This document shows positions 21,401 to 31,385 of a stretch of 64,000 nucleotides of DNA, in pieces. This DNA is from Talpa occidentalis. Lineage: Eukaryota > Chordata > Mammalia > Eulipotyphla > Talpidae. Positions within the stretch are counted from its first letter, which is position 1; each line of letters begins with the position of its first letter. A program made the translations under genes and the position numbers. The stretch covers positions 81,539,106 through 81,603,105 of the forward strand of contig NW_023601433.1 of NCBI RefSeq assembly GCF_014898055.3, written 5' to 3'. Below the pieces are notes generated by a model. The model ran no database searches. It was not told the origin of the DNA and saw nothing but the letters and a program-made list of their open reading frames with translations.

Positions 21401-24400
21401 TTCTTGGGCACTATATAGTGTTGATTCTGCGGCTCATAGGAATTACTACAAATTGTTCAAGAGAACAAGCAAAAACTTTACATTTTTCATGCAGTGCTTG
21501 TAACAGAAACCTGGGGTGGGCTTAAATGTTGGTCTGGAAAGGATGTGTTTACTAAATCATAGCGCATCAACATGATAGATTATTGTATAGCTTTGAAAAT
21601 GTAATTATCAAGATAATGTAGGTACTTGAATTGGTTACCATGCAATTAGTGTCAAGAAGAGCTGGATGCAAAGCACCCTAATTTGTAGTAGAAATGCTGG
21701 GGTCAAAGGCTAGAAGTTAATATGCAGCCGTACATACACCTTTAAATGATGGGATTGTGGGCAGTTTTCATTTCTAATGTTGGTAAGCATGTTTTTTGTT
21801 TTTTCTTAAACTTTTAATTTTGGAATAAAAATTTACAGAAAAGCTGTAAGGATAGCAGAGCGTTCTCATCAACCCCTCACTCAGTGTCTCCTGTTAGTGA
21901 TAGCCCTGTTTTTAATAGTGGTTTTTTAAATTTTATTTTAAACTTAAAATGAATTCATTTCAAAGGTAAATATAAACTTAATAATAACCTGTGTCCCTCC
22001 CATGTTAATCATCTGTAGTGTATCTTCCATACCTTTATCTTGGGTCTCACAAACCTGTATGTGTATATTATTGTAATTATCATCATAGTATAACATGTGT
22101 TAATATTGCACATTTTCTGTAACTTGCTCTTTTCACATAATACTCTTAACAGTGGTCTACAAGCCTATGTCTGTGTTAAAATCAGCTGGGCACTTAAAAT
22201 TATTGATTCCCTGGTCCCATCTACTCAGTTTGGCTCAGGAACTGGAATTTGTTTTAAGGTCTGTACATAATTCACTATGTACGCGAGGTTTAAGGACTCT
22301 AGATAAATAAATACCTGTCAGTGGTGTGTAGGTTGTTTTGCATTAGCCATAATTCTTCAGGGGTTTACTTTGTCACCTTTCTGTCGTTGGGTCTCCAGGC
22401 CTTTTCTACCATTTACGCAGGCGTACCCTACACACCGGTGCTGTCTTTAGGATAGAGAATGTGTTGACTGCACAGTGCTGTCTTTAGGATAGAGAATGTG
22501 TTGACTGTACCAAAGCATATATTTCAAATATTAATCATCCTTCCCAAATTACCTCCCTAAAGAAATCTTAGCAACTATATAAACATCTTTTCCATTTTTT
22601 AAAAGTATGAAACCTTTGCCATCAAACTTTTAAGCTTAGTCCCTTTTGTTCAAATGGTGACACTTGACAGACCATCCTTAATGGTCAAAGCCACAGAACT
22701 CCATTAGACTGTACAGTGTTTACAAAGGACATAGAAGCCTTTTGGAGAGAGTCTTTTATGACTGTTTCCCAACAATAGGCTACAGAATTCAGAAGACGCT
22801 GTCTCATGCATGGCTTGTTTTCTGGCACTCAGACACCTTCCTCCTTAACTTCTTAAATAGTGAGAAAAAAAAAAAAGGCAATTTGAAAGCAGCTTAGAGA
22901 CCAGGAAAAGGCTGCCTCTAGGCAGCTCTTCACTTCGCATATCTGGGTAAGTGGCTGGCTGGCTGACTGGAGTATTCTCATCTTTCATAAAGAAAACACA
23001 CGTTGTAAGAGTTACATAATCAGTATTTTTTAATGGAAGAAATTTGAAAGTTGATGTTCTTCTTGCCCCTGAAATCAGCCTCTAATCCTGTGTAGTCATA
23101 CCTCACTAAATGAGCAGAAACTGGGCCTCCCTTGGTGGTGCAGGCACTTGAGTGCCACACTGTGAAGTTATCCACAGCCTCTGCAGCGCCGGTTCGATCC
23201 GGGCCAGCTGGTGAGGGTCCCAAATGTTGTGGCAGACCTCTCCTGCCTCGCCCGCTGCTCCCCTCAGCAGTGTATTTCATCAGTCTGCCTGTTTTGCTCC
23301 CCACTCTGTCTCTGGTGAGTCCTCTCACCCTCTCGCGCATCTGGCCTGTACCCTGGTTCTTGTATAAAATAAATCTGTAAAAAAAAAAAAAAATAAATGA
23401 GCAGAAACTCATTAAGAAACATCTCGTTAGGAGATTTGGGGGTTCAGATGTCATCTCACATCTAGAAGGTACAGCATGCTGCACACCTGGGTTGTCCTGT
23501 CTGTGGTCTGCTGACCAGAGCATTGATATGAGGTGCCTGACTGCATTCCCATGTTTACCACTCAAGCCCTCGTAACTGCATAGGACAGTGACCTTGTGCT
23601 CTGGACATGTCTGGTTATTGTCTGAAATGACAGTTGAAAAATTTCTTTGAAGTTTTCTCTTAAACATGTATTTAAACTTTACTTTCTATTTTGCAGTGTA
23701 TTTGTTTTAATATGAAAAATTTTAAAAGAATTTGTCACCAGAAAGAAAATGTTCAAAACTTTTCCCCCCTCCCAATTCCCCCCCCCCAAAATTAATACTT
23801 TCGAATGCATTTATAATATGCATTTAATCTGTTAGTGTGCTACTGAGGGGAGCACCACCTGTGCACAAAAAGGCAAAAAGAAGTATACTCTACTGTGATA
23901 GATTTCTAATGGAATTAGTGTTCGTAGAGGGAGAAGGATGATATTCCTAATAAAACTAAAAATTACCTGTTCCCTCCTGGGCAGATGCCAGCCAAACAGG
24001 CTCTTTCTGAAGTGGAGCTGCTGTGGCCCACACGCTTACCACAAGTGTAAGGTATCTTCTGGTGGCGAACCACAAGAAAGGGCTAAGGAAATCCCAGGGA
24101 TCTGGGACAGGAGAGAGAGGAAAGTATTCAAATTACAGCCCTTGATGCAACATGAACTCAAGATAATACTGTCTTTGTCTCCACCAGGGGCCAGGAGCAG
24201 CCTCCCCATGTGTCTCTCACCCACATGTTTCTTCCAAGTGTCTCTACATGTCTCTCTTCCATGTGTCTCCTTCCATGTCTCTCCTCCAAGTGCTTGGATG
24301 CATGTTGGAGCTAGAGAAGCCAGAGAGCCCAGTCCCCCCATTTGCAGTTATAAACCAAGTTATTGTGCTTAACTCCACCCCCAGTTCCCAGTGACCCCTA

Positions 24401-27400
24401 TCCCCCAATCCAGGAAGTCAGATTCAGGCATGCTGGGAGTTGTCCTTGATGCCTGAGATCTTGTAAATGTGAAGATGGGGGTGGAGTTCGTTCAGGACCA
24501 CATTCCTGGACCCAGAGTTTGCTCCTTATCCCCACACATGCAGGATCCTTCACAGAAGTCATTTTTGAAGAATAGCTCTAATGTATTTTTCCTACAGGTT
24601 TACTTTGTCTTTAACTTTATGACTTTGGCTCAGACTTTGCTCATCCCAGGGCAGTGCAGATTTCTGCAATGCTTGCTTTTTTACAATGTTTCTGTCTTTT
24701 TACTGTGTTTCCATTAAAATTGGTGAAAATGCAAGAAGTGTGACTTTACCTTCTCATTTATGGTTTCCGTAGGAGGAAAGGACAGTGAGAGATCGGAATC
24801 TCCTCCAGGTTCAAGATCAGGATCAGCCCATTCCGTGGAAAGTGCAATTTAACCTGGGCAATAGCAGCAGGTCCAGCAACCAGTGCCGGAACTCCATTCA
24901 AGGGAAGCACCTCATTACTGACGAGCTGGGTAAGGCTGGCTCCGCGCCTCCTGCAGTCAGTGAAATACTCTGGCATGGCTGTTCGTAGGGCTTTTTAAAT
25001 AGTGATTCTTCTACATTGCCTTTTCCCTTCTGCTCATTTTCATGTTTTTCACACCTTCTTGACTTTTTATAGTTACTCATTCAAGTTTCCCTGCAATGTC
25101 AGAATAACTTGGTTTGATCAATCTCTTAAGTTCCTGTAACTTAACAGTTTCAGCATTTTGTCAGGTGTTAGCCCCGAGGCTACTTCCTGCCAGTCTTTTA
25201 CCAGCCCTGCTATTTTCAGATCTTGTCGATCTTCTTATCTTGATGGTGAACTCCGTGGGGTAATCCCTTTTCCTCCTTGGTGATCTGAATAACGTCCATG
25301 TAGTGTTGGCACCTAGGAAATTGCACTTGCAGACTGACTGAGTGGGTAATTTCAGGATGTGTTATGCCCTTTCAACATGTGTTTCTCTTAAACATTCTCG
25401 TGCTTGTTTTGATGCCTTTTCCCCGACTTTTCTCGTTGCCTGGCCCCAGTTAGAGACAGACAGTATTACCTTGACTTCATGTTACATCAAGTGTTGTATT
25501 TTGAATTTTTCTCTCTCTCCTGTCTCAGATCCCTGGGATTTAGAAACCTGCTAGATCTCTTAACACTTTCAGTGTGATTCGGTGTTCCCAAAGAGAGACC
25601 CACAAATACTGTACCCATATTGAGTTCTCAGTGCATACTGGGCACGGAGCAAAATGCTCTTCTCGAATATCTCAATTGAATTTTTGCAGTGATCCTATGA
25701 GGTGTGGATACTGCTATCCTCTCTTTATCGGTGAAGACATGGGCACCAGGAGCTCAAGGAACTTAACCAGGATTGCTTAGGACTCTTTTCTAACACATAA
25801 GTGTGATACCATCATCACACCAGGAAAGGGTGCAATTAATTAACATTAATATCCAGTGTTCAGAGTTCCCTGGTTGGTCTTTTTTCTTTCAGCTAGTGGT
25901 TTGCAAATAATCTGGTTTGTTTGCATGAGTAAATTTTACTCTATTTCAAAGTCTCATGGATTATGAGATGACATTGATGTAGGTAACCATCTGTTTACTC
26001 TTATCTGTCCATGATGAAGCTCAGCAAAACAAAGACGCTTGCTTGCCTTTAAAATGAAAACTACATGCTCTGTTGTTTCTTAAAATTTTACATTCCAGCA
26101 AAAACAAACAAGCTCCTTCATCCCCTAATTTTCCTAAAACAATCTCAAAGGCATTATACCAGAGATAAGTTATTTGGAAATGAAGGAAGAAGTTAGAGGG
26201 AATCCACACACAGGTAGATGAGCTGGAGGTGAGTAAGGACAGGACCTGGAATGGACCTGGAGTGGACCTGAGTGGACCTGGGTGGACCTGGGTGGACCTA
26301 GAGTGGAGAGCTCTTTTCCTCATAGGCTGTTTTGTTTGTGTGCCACTTAGTGAGAACATTTAACATCTTATACCTTGATTGTAATATTAAGTATTAGGTT
26401 ATGAAACAACTTGTTGTAGCTAGCAAAAGAATACTTTTCTTCTGACTAATGCAAGTGAGATAGAGACTCTCAGGCTTCTTGAGTAGCAAGTTCCAAGAAA
26501 TCAATCCATAAAAAGTCCCAAGAACCATAGACACTATTTTGCCTCCATGAATATGGAGATGGTAAGCAGTTTAGTAAAGAAAACTGCAAGAATGTATTTG
26601 TTGAAGCCAGCAGATGACATCACAAGTATGAGCATAACATGTTACTAAGACAGACCACCAATTCGAATGCAAAGGTTCACAGTTGATGTCCTAGTCTATG
26701 CCAGCACACTTGGGTTTTGTGGTCTTACAGGGCTCCTGTGGGAAGTGGTGGTGCAAGAGAGAACTCTTGAGCTTTCTCCCACCAGAAGTTGGGAGGATCA
26801 GAGTTTGAAGGCTGAATACTAGAAGCTAGCACTGGGTGTGGGGAGGAAGCCTGAGATGCTGACACTTAACAATGTGGTAAAGAAAAGGAGGGTCATTTCA
26901 ATAGGAGGAGGAGTTTAGAGCACATCGTATTTACATCTTCTTGACACAGAGGTGATAGGAATGCTGTGTATTTGTCATTTGGGGCAGAATTTTGGCTTAT
27001 TTGGATTTTTTGTATGTTTGTTTATAATCCCTGTGAGAAAGGTGAGTAACAATAGTTATGAAGAATCCCAGAAATTGGGCCTCCCTGGTGGCGCAAGGGG
27101 TTAAGCACAATACTGTGAAGCTATCCTCAGCCTCTGCAGCACGAATTAGATCCCAGGCTGGCCTGGGAGCTACCCACATGGTGCAGTAGACCTCTCGTGT
27201 GTCATCTGCTGCGCCCCTCAGCAGTGTATTTCAGTCAGTCTGCCTGTCCTGTTCCCCACTCTGTCTCTGGTGAATCCTCTCACACCCCACACCTCTGGCC
27301 TGTTCCCCAGTTCTTGGATGCATAAATAAATAAATCTTTGGGGAAAAAAAAGAGTCCCAGAAACAATTCCTATACCATTAGAGTCACCTTCTCTTAAGTT

Positions 27401-30400
27401 AGAAGATCCAACAGCATAGTTAACAAGAAGAACAAAAAGCACCAGTTCTCATAGAACTTGGCATCTGTCTGGTTGTATCGAAACCTCAGTCTCCCCAGTG
27501 TTTAAGTGAAGGCTCTTTTAGTTTCTTCCACTGTTATTTTACTGGTCCCTCCTGCTTTTGCACAGACTGTGTTTTCCAGAATAGTTTCTGAAAACAACCT
27601 TCTACTTTGCCGAGTCTCATTCTCTGAGGACTGTGGAGCTGGGCATTTGGAATGGAATGAGGCTGGGAACAGCTGCTCTGCACCCGTGGGCCCCGCAGTA
27701 CCTGTGAGCTCGGGGCGCACCTGGGAGTCTCCCAAGGGCCAGAGGTGTTCCTCACGGACCTCTCCGTACATCTTTTCTGTCTCATTCCCAAAAGGATGTA
27801 GCGAAATGTCTGTTTAGCAATCTGAGCAATAAATCAGGTTTCTAAGGGGAGTCTTTCCTTGAAGTTGAGCATGAGATGACAGGATTGGGGGAGATGTGTT
27901 GAGATGATGAGATTTATGGGAGTGGAGGGAACTGGATGTTCTTTCTTCCTTGGGTATTAGAGAACTCACATTACATGCTTCAGAGGGATAGTAGGGCTCT
28001 GGTATGTGTACTTAGGAATAGCAGCCTTGATCAATATGTAAAGGTTAGACATGACTGCCTCTCTTTAAAAAAAATCCACAAACTGGGCCTCCCCGGTGGC
28101 GCAGCGGTTGAGCGCTGGGTTGTGAAGCTGCCCGCAGCCTCTGCAGTGCCGGTTTGATCCCCGGCTGCTCCCCGGCCACCGGAGGAGGGTCCCGCATGGC
28201 GCGCAGACCTCTCCTGCCGCCCGCTGCTCCCCTCAGCAGTGTACTTCGGTCCTTCTGCCTGCTCTGCTCCCCGCTCTGGCTCTGGTGAATTCTGTCACCC
28301 TCCCGCGCTTCTGACTGTACCCAGTGCTTGTATAAATAAATAAATAAATCTTTAAAAAAAAAAAATCCACAAACTACTAAATAAGTGGTCAGCATTTAAA
28401 AGATATTTGTAAAGAATAGGATTCCTGGGCCTCCCCAGTGACGCAGTGGGTTGAGCACTGCGCTGTGAAGCTGTCCACAGCCTCTGCAGTATGGGTTCAA
28501 TTCCTGGCCGGCTAGGGAGAAACCCATATGGCGTGACAGACCTCTCCTGCCTCACCCACTGCTCCCCTCAGCAGTGTCTTTGGTCCGCCTGCCTGTTCTG
28601 CTCCTCGCTTTCTCTGGTGAATTCTCACACCCTCCTGCGCCTCTGACCAGTACCCGTTCTTGTATAAATAAATAAATCTTTAAAAAAAAAAAATGATTCC
28701 TTTTACAAGGCTTTCATTTTGGGGGAAATGCTGTGAATTTTCCCGTTTTCAGATTTTTGTTTCACAGAAAATGGTGTTTTTTGTTAGGCATACACGAAAG
28801 GTGAGAGCAGGAAAGCTAGGTGTGACTGTGCACGAAGATGAAATCAGGCCTGTACAGCACACTAATGTTGCTTTAGATAGATCCACATTGAGCCTGGTTA
28901 TTACTTGGCTGTTTAGGAGTCCTGCGAACCCTGGCGTGGGAAGCAGACCCTGGCCTCAGGCTGTGATCTGGGATTTGCACCGAGGCTGCTCTAGCCCCCA
29001 GGGTCTGTCAGCACTTTCTGTAACCCTGTGTGGCGGTCTCCCCAGGTGAGGAAGTGGGGGAACTCTAGTTTGATACTCAGCTTAATCTCTCACCTTCAGG
29101 ATACGTCTGTGAAAGGAAGGACCTGCTGGTGAATGGCTGCTGTGACATGAGCGTGGCGAGCACAAAGCAGTACTGCTGTGACGGCTGCCTGCCCAACGGC
29201 TGCTGTAGTGCCTACGAGCACTGCGTCTCCTGCTGCCTGCAGCCCAACAAGGTCAGAGCGGCTCCTGGGCCCGTCTCCCTGCTTTTTGGCTTTGTGTTCT
29301 AAGCATGAGATTGTTTGTTTGGGTGAGATCCTTTTGAAGGTAGAACTGAGACAGGAACTTCGTGGGTGTCAGGAATTGCTGCTGGGAAATAGCCTCTGTC
29401 TCTAATAAAGGAGGGGCACCCCATTACCTGCATGCTGTGCTTTTGCAGAGAGGACCATCATGGGGCCAGTCGCCCATGCTCACTGGAACACACTTTTCCC
29501 TCCCCCACCCCTGGCCCTGTCAGTGTTCTCTTAGTTTAGGAGAACTGTCCAAGGTTACCTTGGGCTGGCTTGGTCTGCAGTTTATTACAGGTGCTAACTT
29601 TTGTTTCCATAGCAACTGCTCCTGGAGCGCTTCCTGAACCGGGCAGCCGTGGCCTTCCAGAACCTCTTCATGGCAGTGGAGGATCACTTTGAATTGTGCT
29701 TGGCTAAATGCAGGACCTCGTCCCAGGTCAGAAGCTGTGAAGCATGTAGCTTGGGGAGGGGCAGGATCTAGAAGAAAAGTTGAAAGTATTTATATTTGTT
29801 CAAAGTCTAATCAGTTTACACTCCCTAGCTGATTAACATGTCTCCGCTTTAAGTGGAAGCTTAAATTATTTTAAGTTGGGGTGGACTTTTAATAATCCAA
29901 TTCCCGAGAGACATTCTCTTCTTACTTTGAATTTGACTTCCCAGCTACTACTTGTTCAGAGTAAGTAGTAGTTTGTTCTACCACTTACTCAAGGGGAGGG
30001 GCCAGGTGGATGTTTAAAAATACAGAATAAATATGTAGGTTGTCAGCTCTTAATACGTATTGGCATGCTGTGCTTGTGGGGCACAGACATGGCACCTGCG
30101 GCTGGTAAAATCAGCAGGTGCGTTTGTCCTGCACACACTTCTGGCTTGCATGCACGACACCGCCAAGATTGTGCTTGGCTGGGATGAGAAATTGGACTCA
30201 TATGTCGTCATTCTTGGGAACTCTTGTGCCTGTTGCCCGGGTTCTGCGGTCCATCTTTTGTGGATTTGTGCCTCTCTTTCTGCCTCTGGCTTGCTCTTGG
30301 AGCCTTCGTCATCACTGGGAGATGTCTCAGGGATTATGGCATGAGCATTTGCAAACAGGGAATCTGGACGTGCTTGTGCTGGAGGCGCTTTCTGCTCAAA

Positions 30401-31385
30401 TGGGCTTGAAAGAGGCGTGGCGGAAGCCGCACAGGCCACTCACTTTGACTCAGTCAAGTCTCTCTCATTCTGAGAAATGCTGTGGGAAAGACAAAGTGTC
30501 TTCGTTCTCTAGCTGTTGAAACCCAGGTGTTCTTTCCAGTGGTTGGTGAAGAGAATGAACTTGCTGCCTGTCTTTTTATTGTAAAGAGATTGCCCAGTCA
30601 CCAATTTATTTCGATAGCAGCATCCCAGGGATGGGAAGATTTGGCGGTCTGTCTGTAACTTGGATTAGTACTTACAATTTAGCTGTTTAGTGTTGCTCAT
30701 GGACTAATTAATGAACTCTAGACTAGCCAAAAACCCAAGTTGCTTGTATGAAAACAAATTGCTGGAAAAATTAGCCATCAGGAACGATTGTTTTAAACCA
30801 CACTTCCAGTTTGCTTAGCCAAATGAGGCTTGTGTGGCATTGTGTGACTTGGCTCGTGTGCCAAATCTTTAGGTCCATAAAACTAGGAAAGCAACAAGAA
30901 GTGCTCCTCCTTTGTCTTCGCAGGTTTTCATACCAGGAACTGAATTTCTTTGAAGCACAGGGTCAGATCATAATCCAACTTAAACTAATTTGAGAGAAAT
31001 TAGTTGGTTTGAGTTGCCCAGGTCCTAGCTAGGTTGTTAAGAACTCACTAGTGTGCATGAAAAGAACCCAGTCATGCTGTGATGTTATGTTCGTTTTAAT
31101 GCTCTTCGCCGGCATCTGTGTTGGGCTTTCCTCCCTTGCTCCATGGGCCTGGGGGCCCTTCAGTGACATTGGAGGTGGGCTCGGCTGGACGCCTGCGGGA
31201 GAGTGACAGCAGGCCCAGGCGGCTTTGACCTGGCTCTTGGGAGAGGGAGGTGTGTGACCCTGTTCGCTCTCATGACGCTCTCGTCTCCCTTTTGCCAACA
31301 GAGCGTGCAGCACGAGAACACCTATAGGGACCCCATAGCAAAGTACTGCTATGGAGAGAGCCCCCCTGAACTCTTTCCCGCGTGA
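15385..31385 (+). CDS. SPRING1: SPRING1 (C12orf49), complete, five exons
   Basis: SREBF pathway regulator in Golgi 1. The human protein is a glycosylated Golgi membrane protein that binds site-1 protease (MBTPS1) and supports its maturation, and so the SCAP-SREBP cholesterol and fatty-acid programme. Joined exons 15385-15495, 24773-24929, 29100-29251, 29613-29726 and 31302-31385 give 618 bases: 205 codons plus TGA, the human length, all GT-AG and in phase. Residues 1-16 are basic and cytosolic; about 17-34 form a signal-anchor helix ([15 protein letters not shown]). N67-S-S is a glycosylation sequon, R45-N-L-L a site-1-protease-like motif, and exon 3 carries 11 of the protein's 15 cysteines. 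The start has G at -3 and +4, and an in-frame TAG at 15349-15351 excludes upstream extension. No damage seen. Confidence 0.97.
16587..16840 (-). mobile_element. tRNA-derived SINE (Vic-1-like), inverted
   Basis: Inverted copy ending CGCCACCAGGGAGGCC at right; 14-bp duplication AACCCCAAATTCTT on both sides. In SPRING1 intron 1, antisense to the gene. Confidence 0.88.
16950..17640 (+). mobile_element. L2 3'-end fragment
   Basis: Diverged L2 order: TCTTGTCTGGACCACTACAG, TTGCACTGAGACAAAACTCC, CTCGAGAACCGGGGCCTTGT, CAGTCCCTAGAATACTGCCA. SPRING1 intron 1. Confidence 0.6.
17850..18290 (-). mobile_element. L1 3'-end fragment
   Basis: Antisense L1 3' region: GTTCATGTTGTAGCATGTGT, then ATGAATAATGTTGCTGTGAA. 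SPRING1 intron 1. Confidence 0.75.
18291..21353. other. SPRING1 intron 1, AT-rich stretch
   Basis: No gene recognised. Contains a MIR-like piece near 18830-18940, an old repeat with GTGTGCTGGGCACTGTCTGC near 19270-19400, and a short GT/TATA run at 20254-20272. Confidence 0.5.
21354..21427. repeat. Perfect 37-bp tandem duplication
   Basis: Two identical adjacent copies (21354-21390, 21391-21427) of a unit starting TGTTGGGAAGTTCTTGGG and containing the palindrome CACTATATAGTG. SPRING1 intron 1. Confidence 0.95.
21795..22145 (-). mobile_element. Probable L1 3'-region fragment
   Basis: TTTTAATTTTGGAATAAAAA then TTACAGAAAAGCTGTAAGGA resembles the old antisense L1 3' region. Family and ends uncertain. 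Confidence 0.45.
22150..22310 (+). mobile_element. hAT-Charlie fossil (MER20-type)
   Basis: AGTGGTCTACAAGCCTATGT, AATCAGCTGGGCACTTAAAA, GATTCCCTGGTCCCATCTAC. Same class as the copy at 10.2 kb. SPRING1 intron 1. Confidence 0.55.
22438..22511. repeat. Near-perfect 37-bp tandem duplication
   Basis: Two adjacent copies (22438-22474, 22475-22511) of a unit starting GTGCTGTCTTTAGGATAGAG, differing only in the last few bases (GCACA versus GTACC). Unrelated in sequence to the duplication 1 kb upstream. Confidence 0.93.
23123..23392 (+). mobile_element. tRNA-derived SINE (Vic-1-like)
   Basis: Starts GGGCCTCCCTTGGTGGTGCA. Target duplication TAAATGAGCAGAAACT is perfect on both sides. About 440 bp before a solo LTR in SPRING1 intron 1. 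Confidence 0.9.
23830..24406 (+). mobile_element. Solo LTR-like element, copy A (about 577 bp)
   Basis: Begins TGTTAGTG and ends near TATCCCCC; a 4-bp AATC occurs directly outside each end. Contains an AATAAA at 23949 and a body alignable with the element at 49.8 kb (for example CAAGTGTAAGG followed by TCTTCTGGTG, and TTCCCAGTGAC near the end). A CATGTGTCTC/TTCCA-type short repeat is expanded at about 24205-24290. No gag, pol or env remains. The 4-bp duplication suits an ERV1-type family. Lies in SPRING1 intron 1, 366 bp before exon 2, same direction as the gene. Confidence 0.65.
24773..24929 (+). CDS. SPRING1: SPRING1 exon 2 (residues 38-90)
   Basis: 157 bases from acceptor GTTTCCGTAG to donor CTGG|GTAAGG. 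Encodes the stem after the membrane anchor: [12 protein letters not shown], then [15 protein letters not shown], then [17 protein letters not shown]. Holds the N67 sequon and the R-N-L-L motif. A few substitutions from human around residues 41-54, otherwise the same as I recall it. Confidence 0.97.
25620..25790 (-). repeat. MIR-type repeat, inverted
   Basis: GTGATCCTATGAGGTGTGGA, ACTTAACCAGGATTGCTTAG. SPRING1 intron 2. Confidence 0.55.
26234..26306. repeat. Minisatellite of 10-11 bp units
   Basis: About six copies of TGGACCTGRRG/T (GGACCTGGAA, TGGACCTGGAG, TGGACCTGAG, TGGACCTGGG twice, TGGACCTAGAG). SPRING1 intron 2. Confidence 0.85.
27077..27351 (+). mobile_element. tRNA-derived SINE (Vic-1-like)
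   Basis: Starts GGGCCTCCCTGGTGGCGCAA; flanks carry related copies of TCCCAGAAA. First of three same-strand copies in 1.6 kb of SPRING1 intron 2. Confidence 0.88.
28085..28365 (+). mobile_element. tRNA-derived SINE (Vic-1-like), young subfamily
   Basis: Young form with GATCCCCGGCTGCTCCCCGG and GGAGGAGGGTCCC in the body. Target duplication ATCCACAAACT on both sides. Tail ATAAATAAATAAATAAATC then TTTA-run, i.e. poly(A) signals plus a T-rich pol III stop. Confidence 0.92.
28427..28693 (+). mobile_element. tRNA-derived SINE (Vic-1-like)
   Basis: Intermediate form (TTCCTGGCCGGCTAGGGAG). Short target duplication GATTCCT. Only about 60 bp after the previous copy and in the same direction. Confidence 0.9.
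29100..29251 (+). CDS. SPRING1: SPRING1 exon 3 (residues 90-140, cysteine-rich)
   Basis: 152 bases from acceptor TCACCTTCAG to donor AACAAG|GTCAGA. Eleven cysteines, including four adjacent pairs (103-104, 115-116, 124-125, 134-135), in the luminal domain. The pattern G-C-C ... [15 protein letters not shown] is characteristic of this family. Confidence 0.97.
29613..29726 (+). CDS. SPRING1: SPRING1 exon 4 (residues 141-178)
   Basis: 114 bases, exactly 38 codons, between TTTCCATAG and TCCCAG|GTCAGA. Encodes a predicted amphipathic helical part beginning [16 protein letters not shown] and ending [10 protein letters not shown]. The preceding intron is only 361 bases. Confidence 0.97.
31302..31385 (+). 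CDS. SPRING1: SPRING1 exon 5, coding end (residues 179-205)
   Basis: Begins after TTTTGCCAACAG; encodes [19 protein letters not shown] and ends E-L-F-P-A then TGA at 31383-31385. Continuous with the 3'UTR. Confidence 0.97.
   Translation, partial: SVQHENTYRDPIAKYCYGESPPELFPA

Larger units (their letters stand above)
15357..24852 (+). other. Overlapping out-of-frame upstream ORF across SPRING1 exons 1-2
   Basis: ATG at 15357 (G at -3, C at +4) opens a different frame from SPRING1, runs 46 codons to the exon 1 donor, takes one base there, continues after splicing at 24773 and stops at TAA 24850-24852. Spliced length is 72 codons. The exon 1 part is rich in Arg, Pro, Ala and Gly; the exon 2 part is Ser/Glu-rich. 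If transcription starts upstream, ribosomes must bypass this ATG to make SPRING1. The open frame in exon 1 may reflect GC content only; no evidence of translation is available here. Confidence 0.4.

Noticed and set aside
23020..23667. 215-codon minus-strand open frame in SPRING1 intron 1
   Set aside because: About 270 bases are an inverted reading of a SINE; the rest has no known similarity or splice support.
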